Below are positions 12,701 to 28,200 of a stretch of DNA of 64,000 nucleotides, piece by piece. The DNA comes from Acanthaster planci (taxonomy: Eukaryota > Echinodermata > Asteroidea > Valvatida > Acanthasteridae): assembly GCF_001949145.1 (NCBI RefSeq), contig NW_019091438.1:827853-891852 (forward strand), written 5' to 3'. The position numbers and the translations under genes were made by a program. Numbering within the stretch: the stretch's first letter is position 1; each line of letters opens with the position of its first letter. Under the pieces are notes generated by a model. The model saw nothing but the letters and a program-made list of their open reading frames with translations, made no database searches and was not told the DNA's origin.

Positions 12701-15700
12701 ACTCCAGACGAAATCCACGTGAAAGAAAAGTGTCAGCACGCAATATGAGAAAAGACCTCACGCAAACATTATTAAACAGACGCGCCAATATCGATGAGAA
12801 ACTGAGTCCCGACCGCGAGTAAAATAGGGGAGGCCGTATTTTAGTTTTTTTTTTTAGGCTTTGGATAAAAAACTTTGCGCTGTTAAATTATTTTTTCAGG
12901 ACACAGGGTTTACCAACAATTTTCTGGCCAAGACATTCGAATCAGTAAACAAACAGGAGGAAGGCGAGGGTTCGTCTGCCCAGAGACAACCCCAAAAAGA
13001 TTGAGGCTAACTCTTTCACTAAATACCTTGACAGACTGTGCCCTCATAACCACACACGCTATTTGTTCTGCTTTCCCTCTTTTTTGAATACACCAGACTT
13101 TAATTATATAGACGCATGATTGAGTTCCAGTTCTATAATATAGGCGGAGCGCTAATAGCGGGTATACAGTGAGCGCACGCACACTTGCGGAGATCTGACC
13201 GTAACGATCGGTGCACACAACCAGCGCACCTGCTTCCACACGACCAGGGTACCCTCCAACCATCGCAATCTCGGTCTTTTATCTACCGATTCAAAACTCT
13301 CCAATGATTTTTGCCACTTTTTTGCTTTAGGCCAAACTTCCCTATCAGAGAGAAAGAGAAGGAGAGACAGGAACAGCTGGACGACTCTAGTGGTCCCTAC
13401 CGCTCTCCATCCGTTGGAGTCAGGTGTGAAAATACCGATCCGCAGACCCAGGGTTGTACGCCGGTGCGGCTGGCTTCATCGATAGACGGGCCTGGAGTTT
13501 GTTGAAATCCCGGACAAACCGCGTGGATGTGTTTGGGATTTTATTGTATGTTCGCTCTGGTTTTCTTTGTGTATCCACATGCGGCATATATTTACAAACG
13601 TATGCTTTCTGACGCCGAATTTAAAATAAACATAGTGGTTTGTAAAGGGAGGGGTAAAACGAACCAAAGATTATGCATTTCAAGTCAACTTTAGTGCGAT
13701 TCATGAAAAATATGCAGCATTCGTGATGTGACTTTGAAAACCATTAATCTTTAAATTCTTAAAGGGGCTTAAAGCCATGTTAAACCAGAAGGGACAGAGT
13801 TTACGAATACAGATAGACAAATTCTAACTTTTCTGAATAGCAAAACATCCAGACAAAGAAACGGTTCCGACAACCCTCGCGTTGCCAACATCTGTTCCGA
13901 TGGCTCCCTACAGAGGGCCAGACCAATAGTGGGCTGCCATCACACTCAGAAAAACAGTAAAGACAAAAAAGTTCAGCCTTTTCGATCCATCGGCGGGCTG
14001 TGCACAGAGGCAAACTCCGTCTTGCGCCGCCCGTCCCAAGGCCCGCAACGAAGTCGAGTCGCGCTCGACCTTGCCGTACACTTACGAGTGTTCCGTTTGA
14101 CTCAATTAGCGGGCGCAATTACCTGGTTAATACACGGTCCACGGGCCTGCCTACAGTGGTGTCCATTTCTAGCGCATTCGGTCCTTGCCGGGGAAAATCA
14201 ACTTATCTCCCACAACACGCCTTGGCCTCCATATGGGCTCAAAACTGCATTATGGAAAGACACCCCGCTCTCTGTACCACTCGAAATCAACGTCTAGACA
14301 TTACATGCAGAGAAGCACAGTGCTGTCTTTTGCCAGCCTCTTGTTTAAATTTTTTAAGGCCAGTTTCACGAGAAGAAACAGACAACGTAGGTCGATGAGC
14401 CAAGTGCTCCAGATGCAGTAATGTCATTGAACAATCCAAACGATCTAATTGTTCATCTTTGGTTAGGGCAAAAATGGGGCCATTTGTGAACTGATTCGAC
14501 TTGGGCTCTCCCTCCCTGAAGAATCTTCTTTTTTCGTTTCCCATTGCAGGCCTCGTCATTGGATTTACGACCTTCAACGTGCGTCACCTTCCACGCATCG
14601 GTTACCATGATGATGTCGGGGGCTACTGATAAATAAATAAATCTCAGCTGAACAGAGAATTTATTGTGGGCAATAAAACACATGACTGATTTTAAGTTTC
14701 CATTCAGATGCTCTTGTGTCCTGCTTGAACAGCCAAATCAAAGCGGTCCGCTCGAGACAATTTAATATTGAGATCATTTCCACAGACACCCTCTATTGCT
14801 TGTCCACCTTGAACAAACAGTGGAGATCGCATTACCTTAGATTGCTCATAGAGGAAGGACACAGAAGAAGTTTGAATTGCCCGGGCTGTAGCATCCGGCC
14901 AATTACCGCTTTCTGGCATGCCTGGTATGTCCATAGAGAGTAGCGAACGCTTGCAACGCACCATCTGTGTCACAACCACGAAATCCCTTTGTACCCTATG
15001 ATCGCCGCCGCAATTTCTCGATGGTAATCTGCATCCGTAAAACTTCGTGTACTGAGGTACAGGAAATTGAATATTCATGCTTTTGTTGGTGCTTGGTGTG
15101 ATCTCATGACAACATCAAATTCAATGCTTGCAAAGTTGCTTGCATTATGCTATGTGCCCTAAATCTATATGTGTAGTCATTGCCCTTAATGAGCTCTTTC
15201 TTCTGGAGTTATTTTGGGAATAAATAGCCACATTGTTCACAATATTATGTGCTTTGGTTGAATCATTTTTATTATAGTATTTGTACAAAAGCGTATTTTA
15301 TGAGATTTCACAATCACTCCCTGTGATGAAATGGTGCATTTTGTTCCTAATGAACTAAGCTTTATAGTAGTGAACATTTTGTTGGCCGGTCTTAGTCAAA
15401 TTCGTACCGTGTATTGAACACTGATGTATTGGACAGAGGAGAATAAAATCAAATACTTTGCATGGATAATGGAACAGTGTATCAAAATTTAAGAAGTTTA
15501 TTTACAATGGCAAAAGTAGGTCTAATATCAGGGATTTTTCTCTCTCTATTTCCTAGTCGCAGCGATAATTTGTGTTTAATTGCAAAAGTTATATGTATTG
15601 CTAGGATATTACTGGCCCCGCTTGTCCGGCTAAGATGCAGGCAGCAATAAGGCATTTTTGGAATGTTTTCTATTATTCGTCTGACTCAGCGGTGACCATC

Positions 15701-15739
15701 ATTAAACACTTTGAAGTGCCTGAGTTGCAACTCTTTCCG

Positions 15740-15850
15740 TGTCCTTCCTCTATGGATAACCTTAGGCTGGATTCGAACCTACGACCTCCTGTCAGTTTTA
15801 AAGTCCACACTTCCGAAAAAAGAAAACAAAAATCCAGCAAGATTTGGACT
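15740..15850 (-). repeat. Degenerate tRNA-derived SINE or tRNA pseudogene fragment
   Basis: GGATTCGAACC at 15769-15779 is the reverse complement of the consensus B box GGTTCGAATCC. The flanking minus-strand sequence (CAGGAGGTCGTA before the B box) resembles a variable loop and T-stem. No A box or acceptor-stem pairing was found upstream, so it is not an intact tRNA gene. Confidence 0.4.
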
Positions 15851-16224
15851 CATGCCAACGCAAAACGCAACGTCCAGTCTACACTTACATTACATACTGC
15901 AAATGGAAAACATTTGATTTTTTTTATAACTTGCCTCTCTTAATTGACAGGGTGACTCCGCCGGTCAAAGAGTGGAAAGGAGATGTACCAAATAAACGAC
16001 ATGACCTAATTTCCCTCGCAATTTCGAGTTCAATTTTCCCAAATTGTTCGTTCTTTATCCTAGCTTTTCCTTTTCCTTGATCCCAGACTTTCATACATAT
16101 ATTAATTGAAATCGTTTATGATCAGACCACAACCGGTTCTACACGTGAGAAATATTGGTCAGGGGCCCCACTTTGCAACAGAGCGACAATAATGTAATTT
16201 TATCGAGTACATTTTGTGGGAGGC

Positions 16225-16243
16225 AGAGAGAGAGAGAGAGAGA
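16225..16243. repeat. (AG)n microsatellite
   Basis: An uninterrupted AG dinucleotide run of about nine units in intron 2 of the T-box gene. Confidence 0.95.
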
Positions 16244-19200
16244 TGGAGAAGAGGACGGCTCTAGACAATATTAACTATCTTGCTCGTCCTTAACAAGCTT
16301 GGCCAACTTGTTGGAAGGGTACACGGATATCCGGCTAATGAGATCAGGCTTGTCGAGCCGGGCGTGTATGCTGCCCCGCTCGATTTGCCCCGGAAAAACA
16401 AGCGATGAGTACCGCCGATAACGCGGCTCGGCCACGGGCAAGCTTCCCGGGCCCCGGGAGAGAGTGAGAGAGGGGCAAAGGGAAAAAAAGGTGGGGGGAA
16501 GGAAGGATCGCCCATTAGAAATAAGTGGTTGATCTACAGTGAGCGGGACAGGATTAGATATATTGGATGAAAACCCGTTGCCGTCTGGTGGTGGCGCATG
16601 CTTTGTGTTTGTCCAATCGTAGGGGCGGTCGTCCGCCGCTTTTGTATGCCTAAAATTGGTCTGCCCCCCCCCATGCCCAATAATGTGCAAGAGAAATTTG
16701 GTTGGAACATCTGGGCGTGTCACAATAAAAATGTGATGTGATCTGCGAACACCCTTCCTCCGACGATTTTGTTATTCTTGTGTAGTCTACCGACCAGCTT
16801 ATTGATGCCAGTGCAATACAACTTTTTCTCAACTCGGTACTTTATTAATAATGTCCGAAGAATGAGGCTTTCTACTTGATTGAATACATTCAAAATAGGA
16901 ACTTAAAATAATTTTCCAGCAGTCCAGAAATGTTATTTAAAATTGATTTTTCTCAGAAATAAATGAACAACGAGCACCACACGGACTTCCACTCTGCAAC
17001 AAAATGTTTCCAAAGGGTCCAAATTACTTGGGTTAATTGCCACGTGTTCTGATAACCAATGGGAAATGATGTCAAATATATAACTGGTATTCGTATAGGC
17101 TCCCCCACAAAGTACTGTCATAATAGACAGAAACCTTAGCCAAAGTTGTCGGCTGAATGGTGACAAATTTGATCCTCATTGACAATGAGATGTAACGGAC
17201 TTTTAAACGTAAAATACCCGTTTTCATATGTCTAATTTCCAAGCGTCTGGAAACACAGCTATAGGCGGTCTCGTAACACAATTTGAGTCTGAAGACAAAT
17301 GGAGATGTTGTGATTTGCACTTTGTAAAAATGCCTCTTTCAATTTTTTGCTTATATTCACAATTAACAGGCTTTGAGTGTCCGAGTGCAAGTACACCACT
17401 AATTATCAGTTTTCATCGAAGAATAGACTGGAAATATGGCCAAAAAGGTACCGGTACATAGTAAGAAAACAGCAGTTTTTCATATGGACGGAGTATTGGT
17501 TGGCCCATTTCTACAGGAAGATCGACTTATTCATATTATTGATATTGCGGGATGTATAATGGCACTCATTAAACGTAATTCAATTTCTTCATGGGCTTCT
17601 CCAACAGTTAGCACGATGATGAACGAAGCTTTGGCATGACGGCAGATTGAACCAACCCCCTACCACTATCCTCAATGGCAAGCCAGACCAATAAATACTT
17701 AATGCATAAACGGGTGCATGCGTATAATGTACGCGGAGTGGGCCTAACAGTTACACGCGAAACGAGCCGCCGGTCTTTAAATTGCGCCAAATTCAATTAG
17801 CCACATCCCTTTCACAAAAATTCGCGGGTGCAGTAACTTGGTTAGGGGCCCACTCTTGCATTGTGGTGACGGGCAAGCAATGCCGGTTTGATTGGGTTAA
17901 GACTCGCGCAATTGCTCCTCTAGTATCCTTCATCGAAGTAATGGAAACCCCTTGCTCTGGTCCATCGACTAAACTCCTGCCCCCTTTGGTGCACCGCCCG
18001 TACGCCAGCGTCAGTATACACAGACCTATCATAAATACGCGGACAGACAAGAAATAATCGTTCAAAAATTGAAAGAACAACACACACACAAAAAAAGATG
18101 CAAGGAGAAAGGAAAGTCCTTGTGCGCCTAAGCAATTTTTTTTAATTGGGTTATCTCAAAAGATGCTTAGTGCAACCATATCAAAGGAGGGGGATAGGGG
18201 GCCCGTTTTGGTGTTTTCAAAGGGAGACCTTTGCTACTGAAGGTTTTTTTATCCCGAAATTATTCGCCCTTGCTTCTACTTTTGTTATCCACCCTGGTCA
18301 CTTCGAGATTTGCTGTGTGAAAAAAATGAAGGCCCGCAATCAGAAATAATTGCTTCGGGATTTAAACGCTTTCGGGTGCGTTCCAGTCAAGACATGAATG
18401 GACAGCGGTCTGCGGGCACACCATTCCATCTTGTGCTTGCCCACAGACAAACTTGGCAGGAATGATGAGTCTTTTGTGTATAAAAAGGGAAGAATATCCA
18501 ACATCTGCTAAAGTCATTGTAAGATACAACTTGATATATGAATGACTATATTCACACGAAACATGCACCACCAACAGGGAACGGACGATCGAAAACACGT
18601 GCACAACACGAGCTTTTGGATTTCACGTCAAGGGGTAATTACTCAAAATATTTGGATGAAGCTATTCTCTGACATTCGTATGTTATATTTTTTTCTTTTG
18701 TAAAACACTAGCAGTTTCTGGAAATTGGCTGAGGGCGTACTTCGCACTCGAGCGTAACAGTTGACGAGAGGGTTGTCATTTCATGTCTCGCGTATTAAAT
18801 CAACTTGTCTGTCAACTTGTTACCAATTTACCGAATAACATTTTTTTCCATCTTCCCCCTTTTTGTACCCTTCCGCCGACGCGGATTACGCACGCTAGAG
18901 CGGCTTACATGGCCAACATGGCACGGCAAAGCTTGCGCACGTTATTCTATTTGGGCAAGTTGGATATTTTAATGTTTTTTTCGCGCCGAGCAACACACTG
19001 CCACCCCAGTGATTTGATCAAGTGATTTCGGCATATTAGGTGCGTCTCAATATCCAAGGTGAGGACGACGGGGGATCTAGACTTGCACATAATACACACC
19101 CGACTCGAAGTAATGGCCTGTTCGTTTGGAACAGTTCCAGGACAAATTCGGGGCCTTTTTAGCCGAGCATCGTTGGGATATTAACAGATTAATTTGGGAC

Positions 19201-22200
19201 GGGTCCTCTTTTTTTTTATTCCACGCGCAAAGTGAGTCAAGCCGAGGCGGTAGGGGGTCGGGGTAGCCGGAGAAAGGGACACAGAACGATTGCCAATCCA
19301 TTTACACCCAGGAAGCTTGCTCACTTAGATGGAGTCGATGTCCTGGTTATCCAACCTACAGGTATATCCATGTGCTTATTTCTGGCATAAAATTTGGGGG
19401 GAAAAGCATTGACGACGAAAATAGCAACCGCAGCCACGACAGTCACCACGTTTACCGTCACTTTTATTCTCAGCAGCAACAACAAAACCAAGTAACAAAA
19501 AAAGAACATAAATAGTTATCGTCCTCTACGGGTGAGCTTTCGAAAATGTTCATAAAAATCAGACCGCCCGAACAAATAAAATTTGATAAAATTGACATAA
19601 AATTACTTTGGGAGTTTTGCCCCTTCATTATAAACACCAGGCCCTTTGCATATTCCTGTCCATCGCAACGTCGCTTGTACACTGTGACCACTTCAGCATA
19701 TGGCACTCCTCATTCGTCCCACGGAAACCATCGATTCGCAGTCCCCCCCCCTCAAGCATGTATTGCACGCGGCCGGATATGCGCAAAGCGCGAAGAGTAA
19801 GTTTGCCTTTGCGCCAGGTTGAAATGTCATTTACAGAAGCCACTTCAGGCTGAGGCATACACAACTGCTTGGTATCTATGTCAAGTAGTCTGCCGGTCGC
19901 ATTAGAACTCGGGAAAGTTGGTCCGTTTGTTTGTTTATTCCTTGCTTTGACTGACAGTTGTTTTCGGCTGTGTTTGCCGTTGACGTGCTCCGGGGTGAAA
20001 AGGGTTGCTTGCTAAGCGGAGCGCTGATGCGTGTTTTGTGTGATATAGGCCGTGTTTTTCTTACTTGGATGCATGTTGCTAAGTTAGCCCATGCAACTTA
20101 TCTCGTCATTTTTTTTTATTTGGCATGAGTAGTCAACGTGAAACCTTTCTATCTTCTTCGTAAAGAAGTTATGACAAGGCCGAGAGAAAAGACCGAACTT
20201 CAGCACCATTTTACAACCAAAAATACCTTTATTACATGTCTTAAAACGTCTTGCACCTTCCCACTGTGCACATTGTCTTTAAACTTACACGTAGATTTAA
20301 TAGATGCCGATTTCGCATGCGGATTGGGCGTGGTTTTCTGCGAAAGGAAGACATCACCAAAACGAAGAGGATAAGAGAAGAACTTTTTTACGTGGGGCTT
20401 ACTGTTGGTGGCATCGAAAACATTCAAAGTTCAGTTTGAACAGTTGCGTCTCTCGTTTCAGTCCATCTGGGCGGATCCTTTCATTCGAGCACGTTGTGCG
20501 TCCATGTTGACTATTATATTAAAGCAAGTCACAACTGGTGTGTGCATATTAAAAGAAAAGAGTAAACTAGAGGGGGAAAAGACCCTGCGTTTGCTGTGTA
20601 ACATGAGCCGGGCAGCCCAAGACAACATATGGCAAAGTCAATGAGGAGAACAGCATTGAAATCAAAGAAAACTTCGGGCTGGAATTTATTGGCTTTGTGG
20701 AGAGTTTTGCCCATTCTGTTGACAGTTGGGTATCGGATGGACATGATGAACTGTCAGTCGAGTCTTGATGTGACGACAGACCCTGTTCCGGAGTAGACTT
20801 AACACCACCAGCCCGGGTGTATGCGCGTGTGTGTGCTCTGTCGACGTGGGTGTGGGGACCATGTCCAAATGTTCCAAAAGTACACAGAGAAATTGTTAAA
20901 ACCAACACGTCGCGGTGGCGAATTGTCACGACATTTCAAAACTGAAGCGGCGGTGTTTTTTTCTCTCTTTCACACTTTGCAAAACACGCTGTGGTTTTCA
21001 ATAGGCTACTGGTGCTGATGATAGGAGGAACGTAAAATCTTATTCATACTGAGGCATCAAGATCTTACGAAATACAAAAATATCAAAAGTGTCAAAATGT
21101 TATTCAGACAAATACCTTTGCATTTTTATCTTGAAAAGAAAAGAATGTGTTTTACATTTTGTTACTAATATTGTAAATGTATTATCATCATTTCTAATAA
21201 TTATGAAAATGAAACGCTCTTTAAGATAAAACTTATTCTGGAATTCTGGAATTATTCAAAATATACAGACGTCTGCCATTTTTAGATCTGGTGCAGAAAC
21301 AGACAAAATATACTGCGCCAAAAGTCTCACAAACTTTGAAATTCCCAGCGTGAGAAACTCCACATCAAGTCGGCAGATCGATGCCTGCCAAGGACTTCCC
21401 ATTCAGGACCCGTCAAATAATTCTTGTTTTCATTTCTTTACTACTTTGATTCCCTTTTTCCCCTATTTTTATTTATTGAGAAGGGCAACAACTAGGCCAA
21501 GTGTGCTCGCATAATGTCTAGCCTTGGTCTGCATGCACCGCCCGGGCTGTTCTCGATGCGGGTCGTGTCTCTGCGCGTTCGCCAGCGTCACCCCCGCGGC
21601 TGCCCGGGGCCAGGGTGGCCTCTAACTCCCTCCAAGTGAAAAATTCCCCAACAATTGCCTGGCGTCGAGCGGGTGGAGTGGAGGGGCAGATTTTTCCCCG
21701 ATGCTTTCAGTGGAAGGGTTACGGCTGTCCTCCATTCAAACCCAGTAACTCGAGTAAAATGTAGGATACAGTTATAACATACGCTTGGTTCTCAACAGCG
21801 GGGTATCCGCTGGAATGTTATTGTTGCGAGTCTGTATTTGTGCACGCCCCTGCCATCCCCCTAAAAAAATCCCCTCTTATTTACTGAGAAAAAAACAAAA
21901 AGCTTTAGATTCTGGCCCGAAAATGAAAAAAGAAAAAGAAAAACAGAGTTGGCCCGCTATTGTTCGGCGTCTGTGCTCTCCAGACCCAGTCGACCACAAA
22001 ACCTTGATTTACATTGCTCATTTTGTTATTGTTTCCTTTTTATCCAACCCTAAAGGCCACTTCTGTTGAGAGACTGTGATTTTTGCAAAGGTCTCTGCGG
22101 TTTGCATGATATATAATAGAATGGATAAAAATATCTATATATATAGCAGTTAATGAAGCGTGATGCTGCTCTTAAGTGTTTTCCCAGATTGGAGCCATGG

Positions 22201-25200
22201 TCTAGTTTCCGCCTCAAACCTCGACCCCCAACTTGTGGAACTGGGACGCTTTTTTTCTATAATTTTCGACGTTTCTTTGTTTAGATGGCGGCTGGTCTTA
22301 TGGTTTTCATTCACGGAGATATTATTATTATTGCTGATACTGAAACCGTAATATTGGGGCCGTGAATAATAATACTAAAGTAGTTCATGGTTGCTAAATG
22401 CCAAATGTGCCATGTCATGATCTGGAAATAAGACTAATGCCGGAGTGCGGTGCTGCGTCATATTCTGAAGCCCGAGAGCCAAGAGTGACCCACTTCTAAC
22501 CTCTTTGCAGTCGTTGTTTAATGAGGATGAATCATTCGCCTTCGCAAATATCTGTCAAATGGAGCAATTGGCTATTCAAATACAACAGTAACTGACAACA
22601 GTGCCAGTTTTTTCTCTCAAAAATTGACCTTCAGGAAATATGTCGGACGCACTGTATAGTTATACGATGCTTAATAGGCCTGTACAATAAAATCGCATAG
22701 GCCTAGATGTCGCGTGCTTAGGCCTATCCTACAACATAAACCTTTGTCGTTAAAATGCTGTCATTTTTGTCTTGCCGCTGTTTACCAAATGACAAAAGTA
22801 ATGAAAATTATCCATTGAGAAAAGGAAACAGACTAGTTTTTTTTCTAGCCTGTGTTCTGGTTACATTGCTTCTAATGGTAGAAAACAAGGCGGCTGTCCA
22901 ACGATTAAGCTCTTTTCCAGTATGCTGAGCTTCATTTAAGAAAAATATAAACTTCCAACTAAGTCGGGTAATTTTCCTTTGTGAAACTTATTATTTTATA
23001 ACCACACTGAGCCGTCAGTGCTTATTGTTGTGTCCAGATTCCCAGAGGGAAGATTGAAGTCGAAGTTTCACCTTTTTAGGACAAGTCCGGTACAGTTCCC
23101 GAACAGGCGAACCTCAGACGGATTTCAAGTGTAACGTAGGTTCACACCGGACACTGGTTTCAAATGTGATCTGGCCGATCACAATGCTACCTCCCTCGTT
23201 GTCAACAACTTAACCCTCTTTCAGACAGTAATTTCTTACGATAATAGACCTCTCCCGCCGTGTAAATAGCCATTATTCTGCCCTTGTCCAGCCGTGAAGA
23301 AAATTACGGGATCTCCCTCGGACCCTCAATGTAAATACATGCCCCGCCGGCCGACAAGGGGGCCGGGCAAGAATGACGCCTACCGAACAAAGGTAGCCCG
23401 AGACGGGTCCACGCAGAGGCCGGCCCGTCAATGCGCCAGTGGTTTTATTGCACCGCCGGCGTTAGGCCTACTGTTGGCCAAGCACAACACGGTTTTTCAT
23501 TCCTTGGCCTCCCCCCGACCAGGCCACCCTCCTTCCAAATTATCACGGGGAGGCTTGCAAAAAAGGCCCAAACGGGCCCACGGGGTGCCCGGCTTTGTCC
23601 ACTGATTATTTTTGTCCGGTTCACTTTTGGAGCGTCTATCAAAATGAGAATGGTGGTTGGGCAATACCGCGAGAACCGCTTTTGCAATGACACAACTAAC
23701 GTTGCGTGCACATGTATTTGTGTGACAACTCCCCGCTGTTTGCTTTGACCTGAATGAGAGACACGGTACAGAAGCCAAGCCGTGGGTCATACACGTCTCC
23801 CTTGGAATCTATTTAAAGTACTCTGCACAGCTAAACACGAACGAAAATGTCACTCTAAAAGAACATCGCCGATTTATTTTAATGCGTCCTCAGTCTTGCT
23901 TACAAGATACCACACTGAAGACGAACAACGGATGTGGTCCATCACCATTTGCGTGAAAAAATCAAAGGTCGTACTAAAATAAGGAAGGATATGAACCTGT
24001 GTAGCGTTCATGCGTGAACATAGAGTTTTTATGAAATCATCAATATTTGAATTAACACATACATTTATACACGAGAACAATCATGCATGGCAATTTAAAA
24101 TTTGTCCACTATGCAAGCTCTACAAAATTAATAGTTTTAAAGTATAGATCATCCGATTTCGTCTTTCTGGTTTGCGTTTTCTATCTTTAAACATTTGTTA
24201 GCGGGTTGCTGTTATATGTATTTCTCCACTTAGCATTCAAGGACTTTAACTATTAAATAAGCAATCGAAGCTGGTTTTGAAGGTGAGGGCGACTTCTTTC
24301 TAATCTCCGTTTCAGCATGTACTGCAGCCATCCGCCGTGGTTTGGGAATTCCTGCGGTGTCGGACATTACTCGGAGCGCCTCCTCCGTTTCGATTTCTCT
24401 CGATGCGTTATTTATGTACAACGATGCTCAGTTATTTCTCGCTGGGCGGCTAAAATTCGACAGCATTTCCATCGTTACGACTGGATTTCTCTTTTGTGAG
24501 AGGGGCCAATCGTTCCTGTATACATGTATTCCCAGGCTGTAATAAAACCCATTACACCGTGACCTAGCCGCGACCATTTATCACTGATAATGGCGCTCCA
24601 GGATTCGTATAAATCGACCGTCTTATAAAACATCCTTTTCTCCTTCTTTCTTTCTCTCTTCTTTCCCTTTCCTCGCTTGGTTCCACCTCATGACCCCGAT
24701 GGACATGCTGCCGACCGGTCCCCTTTGTCACTTTGAGGATTCTCCAAGTGAATGATCATTAAGAAAGAAAGCCAGCCCCCCCCCAAATGCCGTTCAATGG
24801 ACCTGTTTGCATCAAAACGCGCATACCGCGAGGAGGGGGGGGGCAGCCCTTACCGCCGGATAGGGTATGAGTCTCCCTCGAGACTGACGGTACAAAGAGA
24901 CAGGGGTCGTCACTCAATGATAAACGCCAAGACGGCAGCAAAGAAGAGGACTGGAATTATAGATGACTTTATGATCCTTGGTTGGACCTCTAATGACCGC
25001 TATAAAGAAGTCTAAGCAGAAAATGGTTTCCTGAGACATTGGCTGTAACACTGGCTTCCCACGAAGACCCTTCGCCCCCCGCCCCCCCCAAATAAGTACA
25101 TATGGACACAATGAAATGAGAGGAAGAACCGTCTCAACATATTCACGCAGGTTAACATTCAAGAACAATTTCGACAAAAAGTTCTGAATGTTTACATTCA

Positions 25201-28200
25201 TAACATTAACCTGTATCACGATCGAAGCATTTAATGCAGTTGGTGCAATATACGGACATCTTGTAATGAGCATATCTGACTGAAATTTCAACATCAGTTC
25301 TGAGATGACTTGCAAATAAAGCGACATTTTAGCTACAACATGCTAGAGAATACCGTCCTTTGTATTCAACTTCAGAATATCGTTACACTACTCCGGTGCA
25401 CTGTACATTTATAGCTAATGTATACCTAAGTGGTTATACAGGCCGCTACAGTAAAACAATATCGATCAAGTAAATGAGTTACTTATCTCGATAGGAGTAT
25501 ATCTCATGTTAATCGATGTATACGTGCATTTCAATTCGCTGATACTGATTTTAAAGTAAGTAGTCCCTCCATGAACCCGGCACGTGAATTTCCGATGAGT
25601 AATTCCTGCTGCTGAGGAAAAAACCCTCCTTCAAACTCTTCTGATGCAAACACAATATTTAATTGTGCCCCAAATGCGATGAATAATTGAATAGTTCAAT
25701 TTCATCGAGGCACATTGCGTAAAGTCCGTGCACTCAACAGAATAACCCACTTGGGACCGGCGCGATACAGGCGAAACGTCGGTGAAGCATTCATGGCAGT
25801 ACAATAGTGCCCAGTCCACACGCACGAAACCGATAAAATTTTCTCAAATTTTCTGAATGTACTGCTTGGCCATGTACGGTTCACACATCAAAAGCACTTC
25901 ATGTACCACATTTGTGATCATTTGTTTTTGACAGTGGGGATTGTAAGATTTGATTGATGCTAAAATTATCATTTTATAATATAGGCAAGAAGCTGAATAC
26001 GGTTTAAACCCATTCCTAGATGTATCAACTGATGTAATTTGTTTAGAATTAATTTCATTGGTAGATCATTCCCGACTGAAAATGGGTTTCAAAGGGGAAT
26101 ATTTCCGATGACACCCAAATAGCAACTGAACTGGTGCAGAAAAGACTGCACCGCGAAATGTCTTCGATTGCACACTTTCTTGCTATTAGTTTGAAATTAA
26201 AATTATTGTAGTATATTAAGAATACAAATAAAAGTAAGTAGGGTATTTAGCCACTCATTTATATCGTGTTGAAAGTTAGCTTTTATTTTTTGGCCCACCG
26301 TTAGTTTGAAAAAATAACGCAAGTGGTATTTTTAGTGTTTATTTTCAGCTTTAAAAATGGTTTCTTTAATTTAAGTCTCTTCGGCATGAAATTGACACGG
26401 TGAAATAACGTGTGTTTCTGGTAATGGGCATTATATAGGCTCATGTCCTCTATTTTGAAGAGAATATTATATAATTCCGAACTACAAATTAAAATCCACT
26501 CAATGTCGGGACCGTAAGCCAAGACTTAAAACCTTTCGGTTAGTCGTCAAGCTAGCTTTCTGGGTAAATCTCTGAGTATAATGCTTTTTTCATTAAGCGT
26601 CTGGTAATTACATGTAATCCTAAATTGCCTGGTCTTAAGAACACACTAAAAAGATAAATCATCTTAGGTCATTTCCCGCCGGACTCGCCGTCCAGCTCTT
26701 TAGACGATAACCCCCTCAAATCCCATCGACAAAAGAAAACAATTTTCAAATCATCAGAAGGGCTTAAATAACAGCCCTGTCGGGCGATCGGCCAGCTGAT
26801 ACCCTACGGACCCCGGCACACGCGCCGCGGGCCGGCCATCGCGCGCGCCACCCCCCCCCCCCGAAAAAACACAGACACGACGATGTACGGCAAAGCCTAG
26901 CATAATCGCCCTTCGAGGTGACTTCCTAATTACTATGCAAATACAATGACAGTTGTAATTAGCTGGGTATATAGATGTTACTATTATTAACACCTTTTGG
27001 TCGAGCAGAGAAAATGACCGAGTAGGATCACCCTGCACGGCCGATTACCGCTTCTTTTCTGGTCAAACTTAACGTGGTAAGTCTTTTAACGGACATCGGA
27101 AATGAGGTTCAGTTAATAAGGAAACCAGACTGACTTATGATTGCCTATTGTTGTCGAGTACATTGCGTAAAGATCGTTGACCCATTTTTCTGAAGAGTCA
27201 ACTTTTGACAGCTAACTTCTCCAAAGTGAAGTCACGTTTGTAATGCGACTAATCAAACAGAGGACAAGCCACCGTTCCACATATGCCAACTGCTACTTGA
27301 ATCCTGTCCATGTTGAAAAAGAAAAAAATATGTGGAGATTTCTTTTCGGACTTCAAGTACTACACGTGTGAATATCGATGGACAGATGCTTGTGTTGAAT
27401 CAACAACAGCAGAGTAAGTAAGCCCAAGGCGCGTGTGAAGTATGTCAGACGGCGCCATTTTGCTTACGAATTTTCATGGCAAAAATAATCACCCAAACTA
27501 ACACACTGATCCTTTTTGGTGACAGAAACTTCAATATTGCCGTAAAATGTGGTGGTTTTCAAGCTCCACCTCGCACCACACCAGTGGGTCTTGTGTTTGA
27601 TTGTTTGTCCCCGATCAAGGAATTCAATAAGCGCTTCTGTAATGCACCGCGTCGTGGTCTGTGGCAAAAACGGTGCTCACCCGCAATGGTCGTGTGCACG
27701 ATGTGGGCATATGCATATTTACCGTCCAGTTCCCCTAAATGTTCTGACCAAGATGATTTAACCAGTTGTTGAACCTAGCTAACACCATCGGGGATAAGTT
27801 TCACCGAGTTGTCTTGAAAACACATGCGTAACTAATAACAAAATTATACATTTTCCTTCCTTAATACTGACGGCTCCAACTTTTAACACGATGGTTAGCA
27901 AATTCTCCTTACCAGAAATAGTGTTGTCGTCGGTTCATCAAATTTTAAGGGAAGTTTGAGCTAAATTACATTTGTAATGAGATAGTCTAATGGAGATTTT
28001 ATGCGAAAGTAGCTCCAAATGTGGACAAAATGGTTTGTATTTTTAACCATTTGAGCAACGCATGTAAGTCCAAACATTAAAATCGCGTTTCCCAAATTCT
28101 TGGGCCCAAAAATCTAGGTTCTAATGAGAAACCAGTACAGCCTTGATTTGTACATGTCTGGGATGGTTTCTCTGGCTCCAAAACCACGCTATTTCAATTG

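Noticed and set aside
16271-16723. 150-codon open frame, minus strand
   Set aside because: Lies in purine-rich, GC-rich intronic sequence beside an AG microsatellite; composition explains the lack of stops.
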